From the NCBI GenBank assembly GCA_024636975.1, contig JAGXGA010000014.1, positions 1-64,000 on the forward strand: a stretch of 64,000 nt of DNA, given 5' to 3'. The notes beneath the pieces are model-generated. The model was not told the DNA's origin and did no database searches. It saw only the letters and a program-made list of their open reading frames with translations. This DNA comes from Mariniphaga sp. Lineage in GTDB: Bacteria > Bacteroidota > Bacteroidia > Bacteroidales > Prolixibacteraceae. A program made the translations under genes and the position numbers. Positions 56,177 through 64,000 of the stretch are shown in pieces (positions within the stretch are counted from its first letter, which is position 1; the number at the start of each line of letters is the position of its first letter).

Positions 56177-56935
56177 ATGATTAGCGGTAAAAAAGTTGTG
56201 GTGGTCCTTCCGGCATACAATGCTTCCAAAACCATCGAGAAGACTTATAAAGAAATTGATTTTTCCATTGTTGATGATGTCATACTTGTTGATGATTTAA
56301 GCAAGGACGACACCGTGGAAGTGGGCCGGAAACTGGGGATTAAGCACATCATTGTGCATGAGAAAAATACCGGCTACGGTGGAAACCAGAAATCGTGTTA
56401 CAACAAGGCCCTTGAAATTGGCGCCGACATGGTAGTAATGCTTCACCCCGATTACCAGTACACCCCCATGCTTATCCCTTCAATGACACACCTGATTGCC
56501 TCTGGTTTATACCATGTTGTGCTTGGTTCACGCATTCTTGGCAAAGGCGCCCTGGCAGGTGGCATGCCTTTGATAAAGTACGTTGCCAACCGTGGCCTTA
56601 CCTTCTTCCAGAACATCCTGATGAATGCCAAGTTGTCGGAATACCATACAGGCTACCGTGCATTCTCCCGCGAGGTACTTGAAAAGGTAAATTACAATGC
56701 AAACTCCGATAATTTTGTATTCGATAACCAGATGCTGGCCCAGATCATTTATGCCGGATATGAAGTTGCAGAAATTACATGCCCTACCAAATATTTCGAT
56801 GATGCATCGAGTATTAACATGAAAAATAGTTCAATCTATGGGATAGGGGTAATAAAAACCTCAATTCAATTCCGGCTACAGAAATGGAATTTATTAAAGC
56901 ATAAAATCTTTTATAAAAAAGAAGCAACATCCTAA
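56177..56935 (+). CDS. Family 2 glycosyltransferase (DPM-like)
   Basis: 252 residues. The nucleotide-sugar site has VVVVLPAYNASKTIEKTYKEI, DDVILVDDLSKDDT and the DxD-like MLHPDYQY. The LGSRIL/EYHTGYRAF segments are as in bacterial polyprenol-phosphate glycosyltransferases. There is no C-terminal membrane pair. It converges on the methyltransferase gene with a 4-bp overlap. Acceptor unknown; the neighbouring genes suggest a surface glycan or lipid-linked sugar. Confidence 0.88.
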   Translation: MISGKKVVVVLPAYNASKTIEKTYKEIDFSIVDDVILVDDLSKDDTVEVGRKLGIKHIIVHEKNTGYGGNQKSCYNKALEIGADMVVMLHPDYQYTPMLIPSMTHLIASGLYHVVLGSRILGKGALAGGMPLIKYVANRGLTFFQNILMNAKLSEYHTGYRAFSREVLEKVNYNANSDNFVFDNQMLAQIIYAGYEVAEITCPTKYFDDASSINMKNSSIYGIGVIKTSIQFRLQKWNLLKHKIFYKKEATS

Positions 56936-57708
56936 TCTTCAGTAATCTTTTTTTTCAGCCTGATTGTTACAAACATCGATAACTGTGGCCATACTTTAGC
57001 CAGGAGCTTATCCAGAACTAAAAAAAAACCATAAGTAAAATCAGGGACCAGTTGCTTAAAGGAAACACCTCCACTAATTAAATAACGTAAGGGTGTGTGA
57101 TATTTTATTTCTTCAATCACAAAACCCGGGAAACGGGATTGGAAAACTTGCACATCGCGTTCAAAAACAATCCATGGCAAGGCGCCGTTTGCTCCGCTAA
57201 GGGGCCCTGAAGCGGGAATTGACCATCCAGCTTCCGGCTCGAAGGGTTCATGGTGGAAATTCTTGTAAATGAAACGTCCCCATATCGAATTCGCGGGTTC
57301 AATCATTGTAATTGCACCCCCTTTTTTTAGTACCCGCCCTGCTTCCTTTAAAAACTGTCCGGCATCAGGGATGTGGTGAAAGGTATCAATCATAAACAGG
57401 GCGCTAATTTCCTCATCAGCAAAGGGCATGTCAAGCGCAGAAAATGTAATGTCGTTTGTTGGTAATTCAAGCACATCAGAACAAATAACTGAGGGTTCGA
57501 GGTCTTTCAGAAACCCTCCGCCTGAGCCAAGTTCCACCACTTTCCCTTCAGGGAGGAGTTTCATTTGCTGTTGAAAGATGCTGTACCATTCCTCATAGAG
57601 TTTCCTGAGATAAAGCTTTTCCCTTATTATATTTCTGTGAAACAGGGTTCTCTCAGGAGAATCAAGGTCATGGGATATGTTGTACTTCAGCGCTTTTAAC
57701 ATTCGCAA
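56932..57708 (-). CDS. Class I SAM-dependent methyltransferase
   Basis: 258 residues. The SAM-binding motif I is VVELGSGGGFLKDL, motif II/III is ALFMIDTFHHIPDAGQFLKEAGRVLKKGGAITMIEP. The N-terminal helices are specific to a group found near glycosyltransferase genes. The substrate cannot be named. It lies 8 bp downstream of the methyltransferase-GT2 fusion on the minus strand. Confidence 0.88.
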   Translation of the reverse strand: MRMLKALKYNISHDLDSPERTLFHRNIIREKLYLRKLYEEWYSIFQQQMKLLPEGKVVELGSGGGFLKDLEPSVICSDVLELPTNDITFSALDMPFADEEISALFMIDTFHHIPDAGQFLKEAGRVLKKGGAITMIEPANSIWGRFIYKNFHHEPFEPEAGWSIPASGPLSGANGALPWIVFERDVQVFQSRFPGFVIEEIKYHTPLRYLISGGVSFKQLVPDFTYGFFLVLDKLLAKVWPQLSMFVTIRLKKKITED

Positions 57709-57716
57709 TCAGAGTA

Positions 57717-59195
57717 TTATTTAAATTTTATCTTAAACAATGCGAACCACCACATTTTTAACAAAAGCAAGCCATGTTTAAACCGCGAAATGTTGGTGTC
57801 GCCATACACACGTTCCTGGTAACGTATGGGCATGTCGATGATTTTAAGGTTGAGTTTGAAGGCTCCAAATAACAGGTCGAAATCACCAAACGGATCGAAG
57901 TTGCCAAAGTAATGACGATTGGCCACCAGTTTCAGGTAATCTTTGCGAAACATGACTTTAGTACCGCACAAGGTATCCTTAACGGGTTGCTCCAACAGCC
58001 AGCTGAAGGCAAGGCTAAAGAATTTATTCCCCAGTGTGTTCAGAAACCGCATGGCATTCTTTTCCATCGGGTATATTAACCGTGTACCATTAATAAATCC
58101 GCCTTTGTTGGTTGCAATGGCTGTGTAAAACTTAGGCAATTGTTCGGGAGGAACCGTTAAATCAGCATCAAGAATCATTAAAATATCGCCGGTAGCAATG
58201 GCATAACCTGCACGAACGGCATCACCCTTTCCTTTGCCCGGCTGTTGCAGTATTTTAATATCGTGAGTATCCTTATATTTCTGCTGTATTTCCTGGATTT
58301 TCTCCCATGTGTCGTCGGTTGAATTGCCTTCTACAAAAATGATTTCAATATGTTTACCGAAATCGGGCATCCGATGAATGGCATTTTCAATGTTTCCACT
58401 TTCATTTCGTGCAGGAATCAACACCGAGGTAGAATAGCTTTGAGCTGCTTCCTCTTCGCTCACCTGTACAACCGGCTGGGCAAATGTGTAGTGGTTTAAG
58501 GCAAACCAGTTAAAAACAGGTAAGCGCGATAAAAACTTATTTAAAAAAGTGGATATCAGGGGCACATAAAAGGGGAAAAGCATCGACCGGTTCTGCTTGT
58601 AGGTTTCGAAATCGGCCAGGTAAAGCAGGTTGGATAAATCTTTACTTGAAATCCAGCTTTGCTTGGGGCCTTTTTTCTTTATTCCAATTGTTTCTGAGAA
58701 TTTGATAAGCGGTTCCCAGAATATGTTGTAATATGTAATAATTATTTTGGTTTCGGTATGACAAACCTTGTGCAGTTCTTCAAGAACCTGCTGAATATCG
58801 ACCAGGTAACCTATCAGATTGGAAAGAATCACCACGTCAAACTTCCGGTCAAGCCGGATATCTTCGGCAGCGCTGCATACAAACTCGATGTCGGGAAACT
58901 GCATTTGGGCTTCTGCAATCATATTCTCACTAAAGTCAATCCCACTTTTTTCCCTGCCGTTTATTTTAGCCAGTAATTCACCTGTACCGCACCCAATTTC
59001 AAGCACCGATGATTCAGGGTGTACAAAAAAGTTCACATAATCGGTAATGCTATCCCAGTAGTAGCTCTTACTTCTGCGGTATTTTATGCGGTTGATGGCA
59101 ACTTTATTAAAGTAATCCTTTAAATTCTTTTTCTTATCCTTATAGATATCCATTTTAATCTCAGGTTCTACTTCATATGTATCCAACATAGGCAA
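57717..59195 (-). CDS. Methyltransferase-glycosyltransferase (GT2) fusion protein
   Basis: 492 residues, two enzymes in one chain. Residues about 30-215 form a class I methyltransferase (VLEIGCGTGELLAKI; VVILSNLIGYLVDIQQVLEELHKV). Residues about 250-490 form a GT2 domain (TSVLIPARNESGNIENAI; LDADLTVPPEQLPKF with the DxD). DTLCGTKVMFR and RYQERVYGDTNISRF are also typical of the dolichol-phosphate-mannose-synthase-like group. Fusion suggests that both steps act on the same glycan or lipid-linked sugar. Coupled with the downstream methyltransferase gene. Confidence 0.87.
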   Translation of the reverse strand: MPMLDTYEVEPEIKMDIYKDKKKNLKDYFNKVAINRIKYRRSKSYYWDSITDYVNFFVHPESSVLEIGCGTGELLAKINGREKSGIDFSENMIAEAQMQFPDIEFVCSAAEDIRLDRKFDVVILSNLIGYLVDIQQVLEELHKVCHTETKIIITYYNIFWEPLIKFSETIGIKKKGPKQSWISSKDLSNLLYLADFETYKQNRSMLFPFYVPLISTFLNKFLSRLPVFNWFALNHYTFAQPVVQVSEEEAAQSYSTSVLIPARNESGNIENAIHRMPDFGKHIEIIFVEGNSTDDTWEKIQEIQQKYKDTHDIKILQQPGKGKGDAVRAGYAIATGDILMILDADLTVPPEQLPKFYTAIATNKGGFINGTRLIYPMEKNAMRFLNTLGNKFFSLAFSWLLEQPVKDTLCGTKVMFRKDYLKLVANRHYFGNFDPFGDFDLLFGAFKLNLKIIDMPIRYQERVYGDTNISRFKHGLLLLKMWWFALFKIKFK

Positions 59196-59360
59196 GTATT
59201 AAATTAAACGATTCAGTTATTTAAATAAAGTTTAAATGTACTTCTTTTGGTCCGGCTAAGTTAGCAATTATCTTCATGTTCATTTGGTTAATAAAATTTT
59301 CCAATTCCTGTCAAACAGAGAATGTCGCATAATCCGAATACCGGAAATTGTTATAAATTT

Positions 59361-60068
59361 TCATTGGGCGATTTCACTTTTGAAGTGACTGATGCCTGAA
59401 ACATATTTTGAGTTCTTATCAAGCCGGAAAGGAATCTGGTTTGTAATTTGTTCTGCTTCAGGTGCCCAATCCCTGTCGTATTTCAGCTCAAGCACCGATT
59501 TCAGGTGTTCCCTGTGTACATGCAAAAAGTGGTTCCATGTTGGCCGGAGGTTGTAATACTCCAAATTATCGTCGACCGTAATTCGAAACTTTTGGTTAAC
59601 AGAAGTGAAATAACTCCGCTGATAGGTATTAAGTAAAACAGGCTGAACCCCTGAAAGCTTAAGTCGTGCTTCATCTGGGAGATCAAGTGAGCGGAAATAA
59701 TCCTTCCAGATGCCTCCGCTAAAATAGGTTCTTCCTATTTCAAAGGGTGGCAACAAATAGGAGCGCTTCGTCCCTGCCAATCCTTTTTTAATTTTGAATT
59801 CAAGTACGGGCGAGTCAACCTTACCGAACAAACTTCCGTACCACCTTACCCTTACCTTCCACCGGTCGCCGACACCGAACAGATTATCGAAATAACAATC
59901 CATCCCGGGGGTATCGAAATAGATATTGTTAACCTGGCGTGCAGGGTAAGCTATAGTAAAAAATGCACTGTTTTGTTTTACCACCAGTTCGGCAGTTTGC
60001 CGATTAACTTTTTCAGCAACAAATTTCCGTTCAAAACGGTAGGTATCAAGCCGGGTATAACCTTGCAT
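59361..60068 (-). CDS. VTC-domain polyphosphate polymerase
   Basis: 235 residues, a stand-alone VTC catalytic tunnel. Conserved pieces are YRFERKF (13-16), WKVRVRWYG, LEFKIKKGLAGTKRSY, YQRSYF, FRITVDDNLEYY and VLELKYDRDW, which carry the basic and acidic residues that bind ATP and growing polyphosphate in yeast Vtc4. It would make inorganic polyphosphate from ATP. Last gene of the CotH-DUF4956-VTC operon, 3 bp after DUF4956. Confidence 0.9.
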   Translation of the reverse strand: MQGYTRLDTYRFERKFVAEKVNRQTAELVVKQNSAFFTIAYPARQVNNIYFDTPGMDCYFDNLFGVGDRWKVRVRWYGSLFGKVDSPVLEFKIKKGLAGTKRSYLLPPFEIGRTYFSGGIWKDYFRSLDLPDEARLKLSGVQPVLLNTYQRSYFTSVNQKFRITVDDNLEYYNLRPTWNHFLHVHREHLKSVLELKYDRDWAPEAEQITNQIPFRLDKNSKYVSGISHFKSEIAQ

Positions 60069-60071
60069 CCT

Positions 60072-60752
60072 TTAAAACGAATTGTTGTCAACAAAAGAGA
60101 CTCGTGTTTCAGAACTGATTTCACTCAGACGGGTTTTAAACTGCTGCAGGTCGTTAGCTTTCTTTGTTTCAATCCAGAAACCGGCTTCAATCAAATCGGC
60201 TGTCTCATCAAACCGCACCAGCTTTGATGCTTTAAAAACCTGTTGAACAAGGTCATCGATGTTTTGTAGCGAAGGTTTGCCCGAGCCATTGCCGCTAACA
60301 GTAAGGTAGAGGTTCTGTTTCCTTGTTTTCTTTGATGTTAAATGGCGTACCCAAATAACAGCCAGAAGAATAAAAGCTGCAACAATTGTAACTACCCGTT
60401 GGTTAGCCCCAAAACCCAGCCCTATTCCAATTGTAAAAAACAGGAAGGCCAGTTCTTCCGGCTCCTTAATAGCCGACCGGAAGCGAACAATTGATAATGC
60501 ACCAACCAACCCCAGGGAAAGGGCCAAAGAAGATTTCACTATGGAAATGATGAGCATGGTTGTAAAGGCAATCAAAAAGAAATTTGTTGCAAAGGCTCTT
60601 CTGCCTGAAAGGCTTTTGGCACACCTCCGGTAGGTGAACTCAAGTATAAACGACAGTAACAAGATAATGACTGCATTAATTAAAAATTCCAGGATTGAAA
60701 TTTGTGAATTTTCGGTTATTAAAAACCTCTGAAACAGATTAAACTTATCCAT
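60072..60752 (-). CDS. DUF4956 membrane protein
   Basis: 226 residues with about four membrane helices in the first 140 residues. The family signature is VRFRSAIKEPEELAFLFF and IGIGLGFGANQR, present intact. The C-terminal cytosolic part (about 140-226) looks like a small alpha/beta domain. Function is unknown. It stands between the CotH-like and VTC genes, a recurring arrangement, and may link polyphosphate synthesis to the envelope. Confidence 0.88.
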   Translation of the reverse strand: MDKFNLFQRFLITENSQISILEFLINAVIILLLSFILEFTYRRCAKSLSGRRAFATNFFLIAFTTMLIISIVKSSLALSLGLVGALSIVRFRSAIKEPEELAFLFFTIGIGLGFGANQRVVTIVAAFILLAVIWVRHLTSKKTRKQNLYLTVSGNGSGKPSLQNIDDLVQQVFKASKLVRFDETADLIEAGFWIETKKANDLQQFKTRLSEISSETRVSFVDNNSF

Positions 60753-60767
60753 TTTTCTAATTTAGGT

Positions 60768-63743
60768 TTATTGATATAATTTTATTGCTAAGTTTTTCTC
60801 CCTGCCGTGAATGGGTTGTTCATTAACAGTGAGAACTGAACCTTCCTCTATCTGATGAAAAACCATTACTCTTTTCATTTTCAAATTTTCAGCCTCAATG
60901 GATGCAGGACCGTATTCAGGTTTTTTTATAAATGAAACAAATCCATAGACTACTTTAAACATCTCAATATTATTTAACTCCACATGGGATGAATCTTTTG
61001 AAGCCACACCTATTGTGGCTTTCTCAATTATACAATCTTCAGCTATAAGCTTTGAATTCTCACCCCCGGAAATGGCTTTGTCATTCACCTCATACATTTC
61101 ACAACCGGTAATGGTTACATGACTGCCTGAAAAGTCGATGGCATCGTTGCCTATGTTTTGAAATTTACAATCCACCACCTTTCCTGTGCAGAAATCACTG
61201 TCGAATGCATCGGCAAAGGTATTTATAAATGTACAGTTTTCCGCATGGAAATCGGAGCGAACGGTATTCAGTGCATCATCGCAATCAACGTTTGCCTCAA
61301 AGGTGCAGTTGTAAAAATCTACATCAGCTTCATAAAACGTTACTGCCGATGGTGTCTGCCATCCTCCTTTTCGAATATTGCTTAAATGAGTAAATGCAGT
61401 ATACTTCAAAACCGACCGCCTGGCAGCCTGCAACACATGAACGCCCTGTGAATTCTGATCGCCTGAATAAAATGCTACAGGGTTGTTTTCAGTTCCTTCT
61501 GCATTGATGGCAGAAAAAGAAAAGAACCCTGCTCCATTGATAAGATTAATTTGAGTGCCAGCTTTTAGCACTACCTTTTTCCCTTTTGGTATATTAACAT
61601 CAGTATTAAATATATACCTTCCATCGAAGATTATAGAATCACCATGTTCCGGCAGTTCTGTTCTTTCTTCGGAGAATTGAAGCAGTTGCCTTGAACTCAG
61701 CTCATTGTTATAAGGCCACTTACTTACTTCAGTTTCCATCATTTCACCGTCAACAGAGAAAAGTATTTTATAAGGTTCACCTCCAACAGCTACTGTTTTT
61801 CTGTCAGCATTTAAACCATCATAAGCACTCAATACAGTTTCAGAAGTAAAATTCTCGGGCAGGCCGTTTGTTATCAAGGCTCCGATAACCAAAATTTCTG
61901 CCGCATGATAATTCAGAATATCAATGCGTCGGGAGTTATTGTCATAATATGCATGTACCAGAAGAGGCGTAATATTTAGGTTTACATCAGCTGTGTACGT
62001 TTTTAAAAACTTATTTCGATTGATATTTTTGAAAGCTTTTTCCAGTTTAAGTATATTATTCTGTATAATTCCAATATTCTCGTTTATAAAACGGGCCTGC
62101 TGACTGACATAATCAAAATCAAACTGATAATAGGGGAACTCTTGTCTTATCATTTCTGCAAGAGAATCACTTTCAGGTTTTAATTGCTCAATCATACCTT
62201 CAATGGACTTCGGGTCAGAATACTGTTTCAGGTAATGCACATATTTTGTGTTAAAAATGCTGTCGGTAAAAACCTGGTAAAGCAATAACTCTTCTTTATT
62301 GAATGAATTAATTTTTGTAGGGTCGAGTAAGGAAATAACCGGTTCTTCAATTCTTTTAAAAACTCCTCCTTCTATATACCCGTCAAAGGCAATTGGTTCA
62401 AGCAGGCAGGTAACCGGGTTGAAATAAAACCGCTGATTATGCCAGGTAAAACCATGATAGGCCTGGGTTACATCCATTAAGGCATAGTATTTTGCAAGTA
62501 CTTCAGTATCGAAAATTTGGGATACCGGGGCTGACCAGTTTTTATACTGCATCAGAAGCTTTCGGGCCTCTACAGTTTGCAAGGTTTTCATTGTATCGGC
62601 AGCTACGGAACCTTCTTTAAACGGAGTTATCTGTGCGGCACCAAAATAATCAACATCGTATAAATTTCCGGTTTTATTGTGCTCCAAGATGCGGTTCCAA
62701 AAGAGAGTTTCATCAAAACGTACAATTGGTCCCTCACGGCGGTTGCTGCTTTCAACAAGGTGCTTTTCGAAATGCTCTTCCCATGCATAAATGCCTTTCG
62801 ACTGGTTATTGATTATCAAAGGAGTAAAACCATACCGTGTAGTAAGCACATCCTCGTTTGAAAAAATCTGATGGGCAAGCCACTCGTGGAGGAAATTCCG
62901 GGTTGCAGGGTTATGTACTGAAAACGTACGCACATGGTTCCAGGCAAATTCGCTTTTAAGCTTAATTCTGAACGACCATTTATCACCCTGAATATGATCT
63001 GTTAAATCGCCCTTAAGCCTTATCTCTCCATTTAGAAATTCATTCCCGTTAAACAGAACGGCACTTGCATAATCTTCCTCGTTATTAACTAAAACAGTTG
63101 TTTGAAAGGCTTCGTGTCTTTTCCGGTTAAAATATTCCAGGTTTTCTTCTTCAGTATATATAGTCAGTGCTATTTTCGGATCGTACTCAGGGTACTTCTT
63201 TTTATTCCGGTGAATGATCTGTATGTCATCGAAATAAACGGTATCCTCTCCAATATTCCACACAAAAATGGTCAGTTTGTTTTCAGGTATATGAGGCGGG
63301 CTATACATCTCAATGAAAACTTTTTGCCATCCCTCACGGCGTTCTTCCACCACATGTCTGCTTGCATCGTAAAGTTTGCCCCCTGAACCAATACCTATTG
63401 CTCCATCATCGCCGGTGCATTTTCTCCATGCGGTAACCTGAATGTATTCGTCAGGACCAACAGTATATTCAGTTGTGAATCCATATGCTATTTCCGGTGT
63501 TAATTTTAATGCATATTTCCCGGTAAAAGCAACTTCATTGGTACGGGCATTCACATTGCCAAAAGTTAAGGAATCACCTGATGCCTCATGAAATGAGTAA
63601 GTGGCATTATCTACCTCCTCAGCACTGCAGCTATAAATAAATTCAAATCCATCAGTCTCAGAACTGAAATTGTTTTCAGGAGCACATCCATAAAACAGAA
63701 TGACGAATAACTGTGGTAATATGTATTTATGAAGTCTGTCCAT
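60768..63743 (-). CDS. CotH-like kinase-domain lipoprotein with C-terminal beta-helix
   Basis: 991 residues. Signal peptide with a lipobox-like FYGC (C20). After a carbohydrate-binding-like beta domain (about 35-185), a CotH-type region spans about 200-600: EIRLKGDLTDHIQGDKWSFRIKLK (putative ATP-binding Lys), ALMDVTQAYHGFTWHNQRFYF and LEPIAFDGYIEGG. A right-handed parallel beta-helix covers about 720-950, with repeated NCTF, DCKF and DCII turns. CotH enzymes are atypical kinases; an exported one would lack cytosolic ATP, so the role may be binding rather than kinase. First gene of the operon with DUF4956 and VTC. Confidence 0.82.
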   Translation of the reverse strand: MDRLHKYILPQLFVILFYGCAPENNFSSETDGFEFIYSCSAEEVDNATYSFHEASGDSLTFGNVNARTNEVAFTGKYALKLTPEIAYGFTTEYTVGPDEYIQVTAWRKCTGDDGAIGIGSGGKLYDASRHVVEERREGWQKVFIEMYSPPHIPENKLTIFVWNIGEDTVYFDDIQIIHRNKKKYPEYDPKIALTIYTEEENLEYFNRKRHEAFQTTVLVNNEEDYASAVLFNGNEFLNGEIRLKGDLTDHIQGDKWSFRIKLKSEFAWNHVRTFSVHNPATRNFLHEWLAHQIFSNEDVLTTRYGFTPLIINNQSKGIYAWEEHFEKHLVESSNRREGPIVRFDETLFWNRILEHNKTGNLYDVDYFGAAQITPFKEGSVAADTMKTLQTVEARKLLMQYKNWSAPVSQIFDTEVLAKYYALMDVTQAYHGFTWHNQRFYFNPVTCLLEPIAFDGYIEGGVFKRIEEPVISLLDPTKINSFNKEELLLYQVFTDSIFNTKYVHYLKQYSDPKSIEGMIEQLKPESDSLAEMIRQEFPYYQFDFDYVSQQARFINENIGIIQNNILKLEKAFKNINRNKFLKTYTADVNLNITPLLVHAYYDNNSRRIDILNYHAAEILVIGALITNGLPENFTSETVLSAYDGLNADRKTVAVGGEPYKILFSVDGEMMETEVSKWPYNNELSSRQLLQFSEERTELPEHGDSIIFDGRYIFNTDVNIPKGKKVVLKAGTQINLINGAGFFSFSAINAEGTENNPVAFYSGDQNSQGVHVLQAARRSVLKYTAFTHLSNIRKGGWQTPSAVTFYEADVDFYNCTFEANVDCDDALNTVRSDFHAENCTFINTFADAFDSDFCTGKVVDCKFQNIGNDAIDFSGSHVTITGCEMYEVNDKAISGGENSKLIAEDCIIEKATIGVASKDSSHVELNNIEMFKVVYGFVSFIKKPEYGPASIEAENLKMKRVMVFHQIEEGSVLTVNEQPIHGREKNLAIKLYQ

Positions 63744-63869
63744 CCCTGTGTTGCAACCTAATTTATCAGGCCGGCTAATTTAACAAATCTGTAATAAACT
63801 TCTTACCTTTACCGGAGATTAATCCCTTTTGTTCAAAAAATGTGAAACTCAAAGAATAGGTTTATAAAA

Positions 63870-64000
63870 ATGATAAAGATAATAACCCTTCCAATTATTC
63901 TTTTTTTCCTGCTTTTATCATATGCCGGATATTCTCAGGATCAGAAAATTCAATATTCTTTTTTTGTGGCAGGCCATACTTCCGGTAAACCGGGAGTAAA
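63870..64000 (+). CDS. N-terminal part of an exported metallophosphoesterase-like protein (cut by window edge)
   Basis: An ATG at 63870 opens a frame to the window end. A signal peptide of about 23 residues (MIKIITLPIILFFLLLSYAG, then YSQ) is followed by KIQYSFFVAGHTSGKPGV. That motif is the start of calcineurin-like phosphoesterase domains found next to CotH/VTC genes. Only 43 codons are visible, so the enzyme assignment is provisional. It is divergent from the CotH-like gene. Confidence 0.6.
   Translation, partial: MIKIITLPIILFFLLLSYAGYSQDQKIQYSFFVAGHTSGKPGV

Overview
The window looks like chromosomal DNA from a member of the Bacteroidota. Marinilabiliales/Prolixibacteraceae-like is my best guess, but it rests on gene style and not on a marker-gene comparison. 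The evidence is AT-rich intergenic DNA with repeated TAnnTTTG boxes a short way upstream of start codons (the Bacteroidota sigma-factor -7 element), TlpA/DUF4369-type lipoproteins, an ExbB-X-ExbD-ExbD cluster, a short AroA, and several families common in this phylum (DUF5009 acyltransferase, DUF1080, UPF0316, BASS symporter). Almost everything is ordinary housekeeping sequence. I see no prophage, integrase, insertion sequence, CRISPR array or rRNA operon.

Layout. 1-7 kb: a truncated C-terminus, a HEPN/HepT-like protein, a lipoprotein thioredoxin, an EamA exporter, a secreted nucleoside hydrolase and a divergent GH9 glycosidase. 7-15.5 kb: a FemAB-like transferase, fmt, groES-groL, glutamate dehydrogenase, TatD, asparaginase and tRNA-Ser(GGA). 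16-18.4 kb: an ExbB/ExbD proton-channel operon. 18.4-28.5 kb: aspS, tadA, an acyltransferase, a transglutaminase lipoprotein gene split by an in-frame TAG, aroB-aroA, dprA and a DEAD-box helicase. 28.5-35 kb: PlsC-like acyltransferase with BASS symporter, alkaline phosphatase, AlbA_2 and GNAT proteins, a YjjX-type NTPase, a NifX-like protein, an AhpD-like protein and a decayed YebC remnant. 35-42.6 kb: a SPOR protein overlapping a PurF-like amidotransferase, then a minus-strand run rsfS-ftsH-DUF2007-cdsA-psd-pssA that joins membrane-protein quality control to phosphatidylethanolamine synthesis. 42.7-47.2 kb: birA, an SRPBCC protein, pyrE, a Nudix protein and prfC. 47.2-50.9 kb: an uncharacterised operon of a beta-barrel-like protein, a large membrane lipoprotein-like protein and a radical SAM protein. 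51-56 kb: UPF0316, DUF1080, a DUF4160/DUF2442 pair, a CrtI-like oxidoreductase and a CysP-like PiT permease. 56-59.2 kb: glycosyltransferases and methyltransferases, including a methyltransferase-GT2 fusion. 59.3-64 kb: a CotH-like/beta-helix lipoprotein, DUF4956 and a VTC polyphosphate polymerase in one operon, with a divergent phosphoesterase-like gene cut by the window edge.

The most unusual non-coding signal is a 124-bp palindromic element present twice (3041-3164 and 45290-45413, in opposite orientation). Each arm is built of five units with an 11-bp period, about one helical turn. I do not recognise it as a named family. Other signals worth attention are a REP-like hairpin pair after the GH9 gene, a near-perfect 22-bp inverted repeat between gdhA and tatD that runs into the tatD promoter, the amber-interrupted transglutaminase gene and the YebC remnant. 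All family assignments come from reading motifs by eye; no database search was run.
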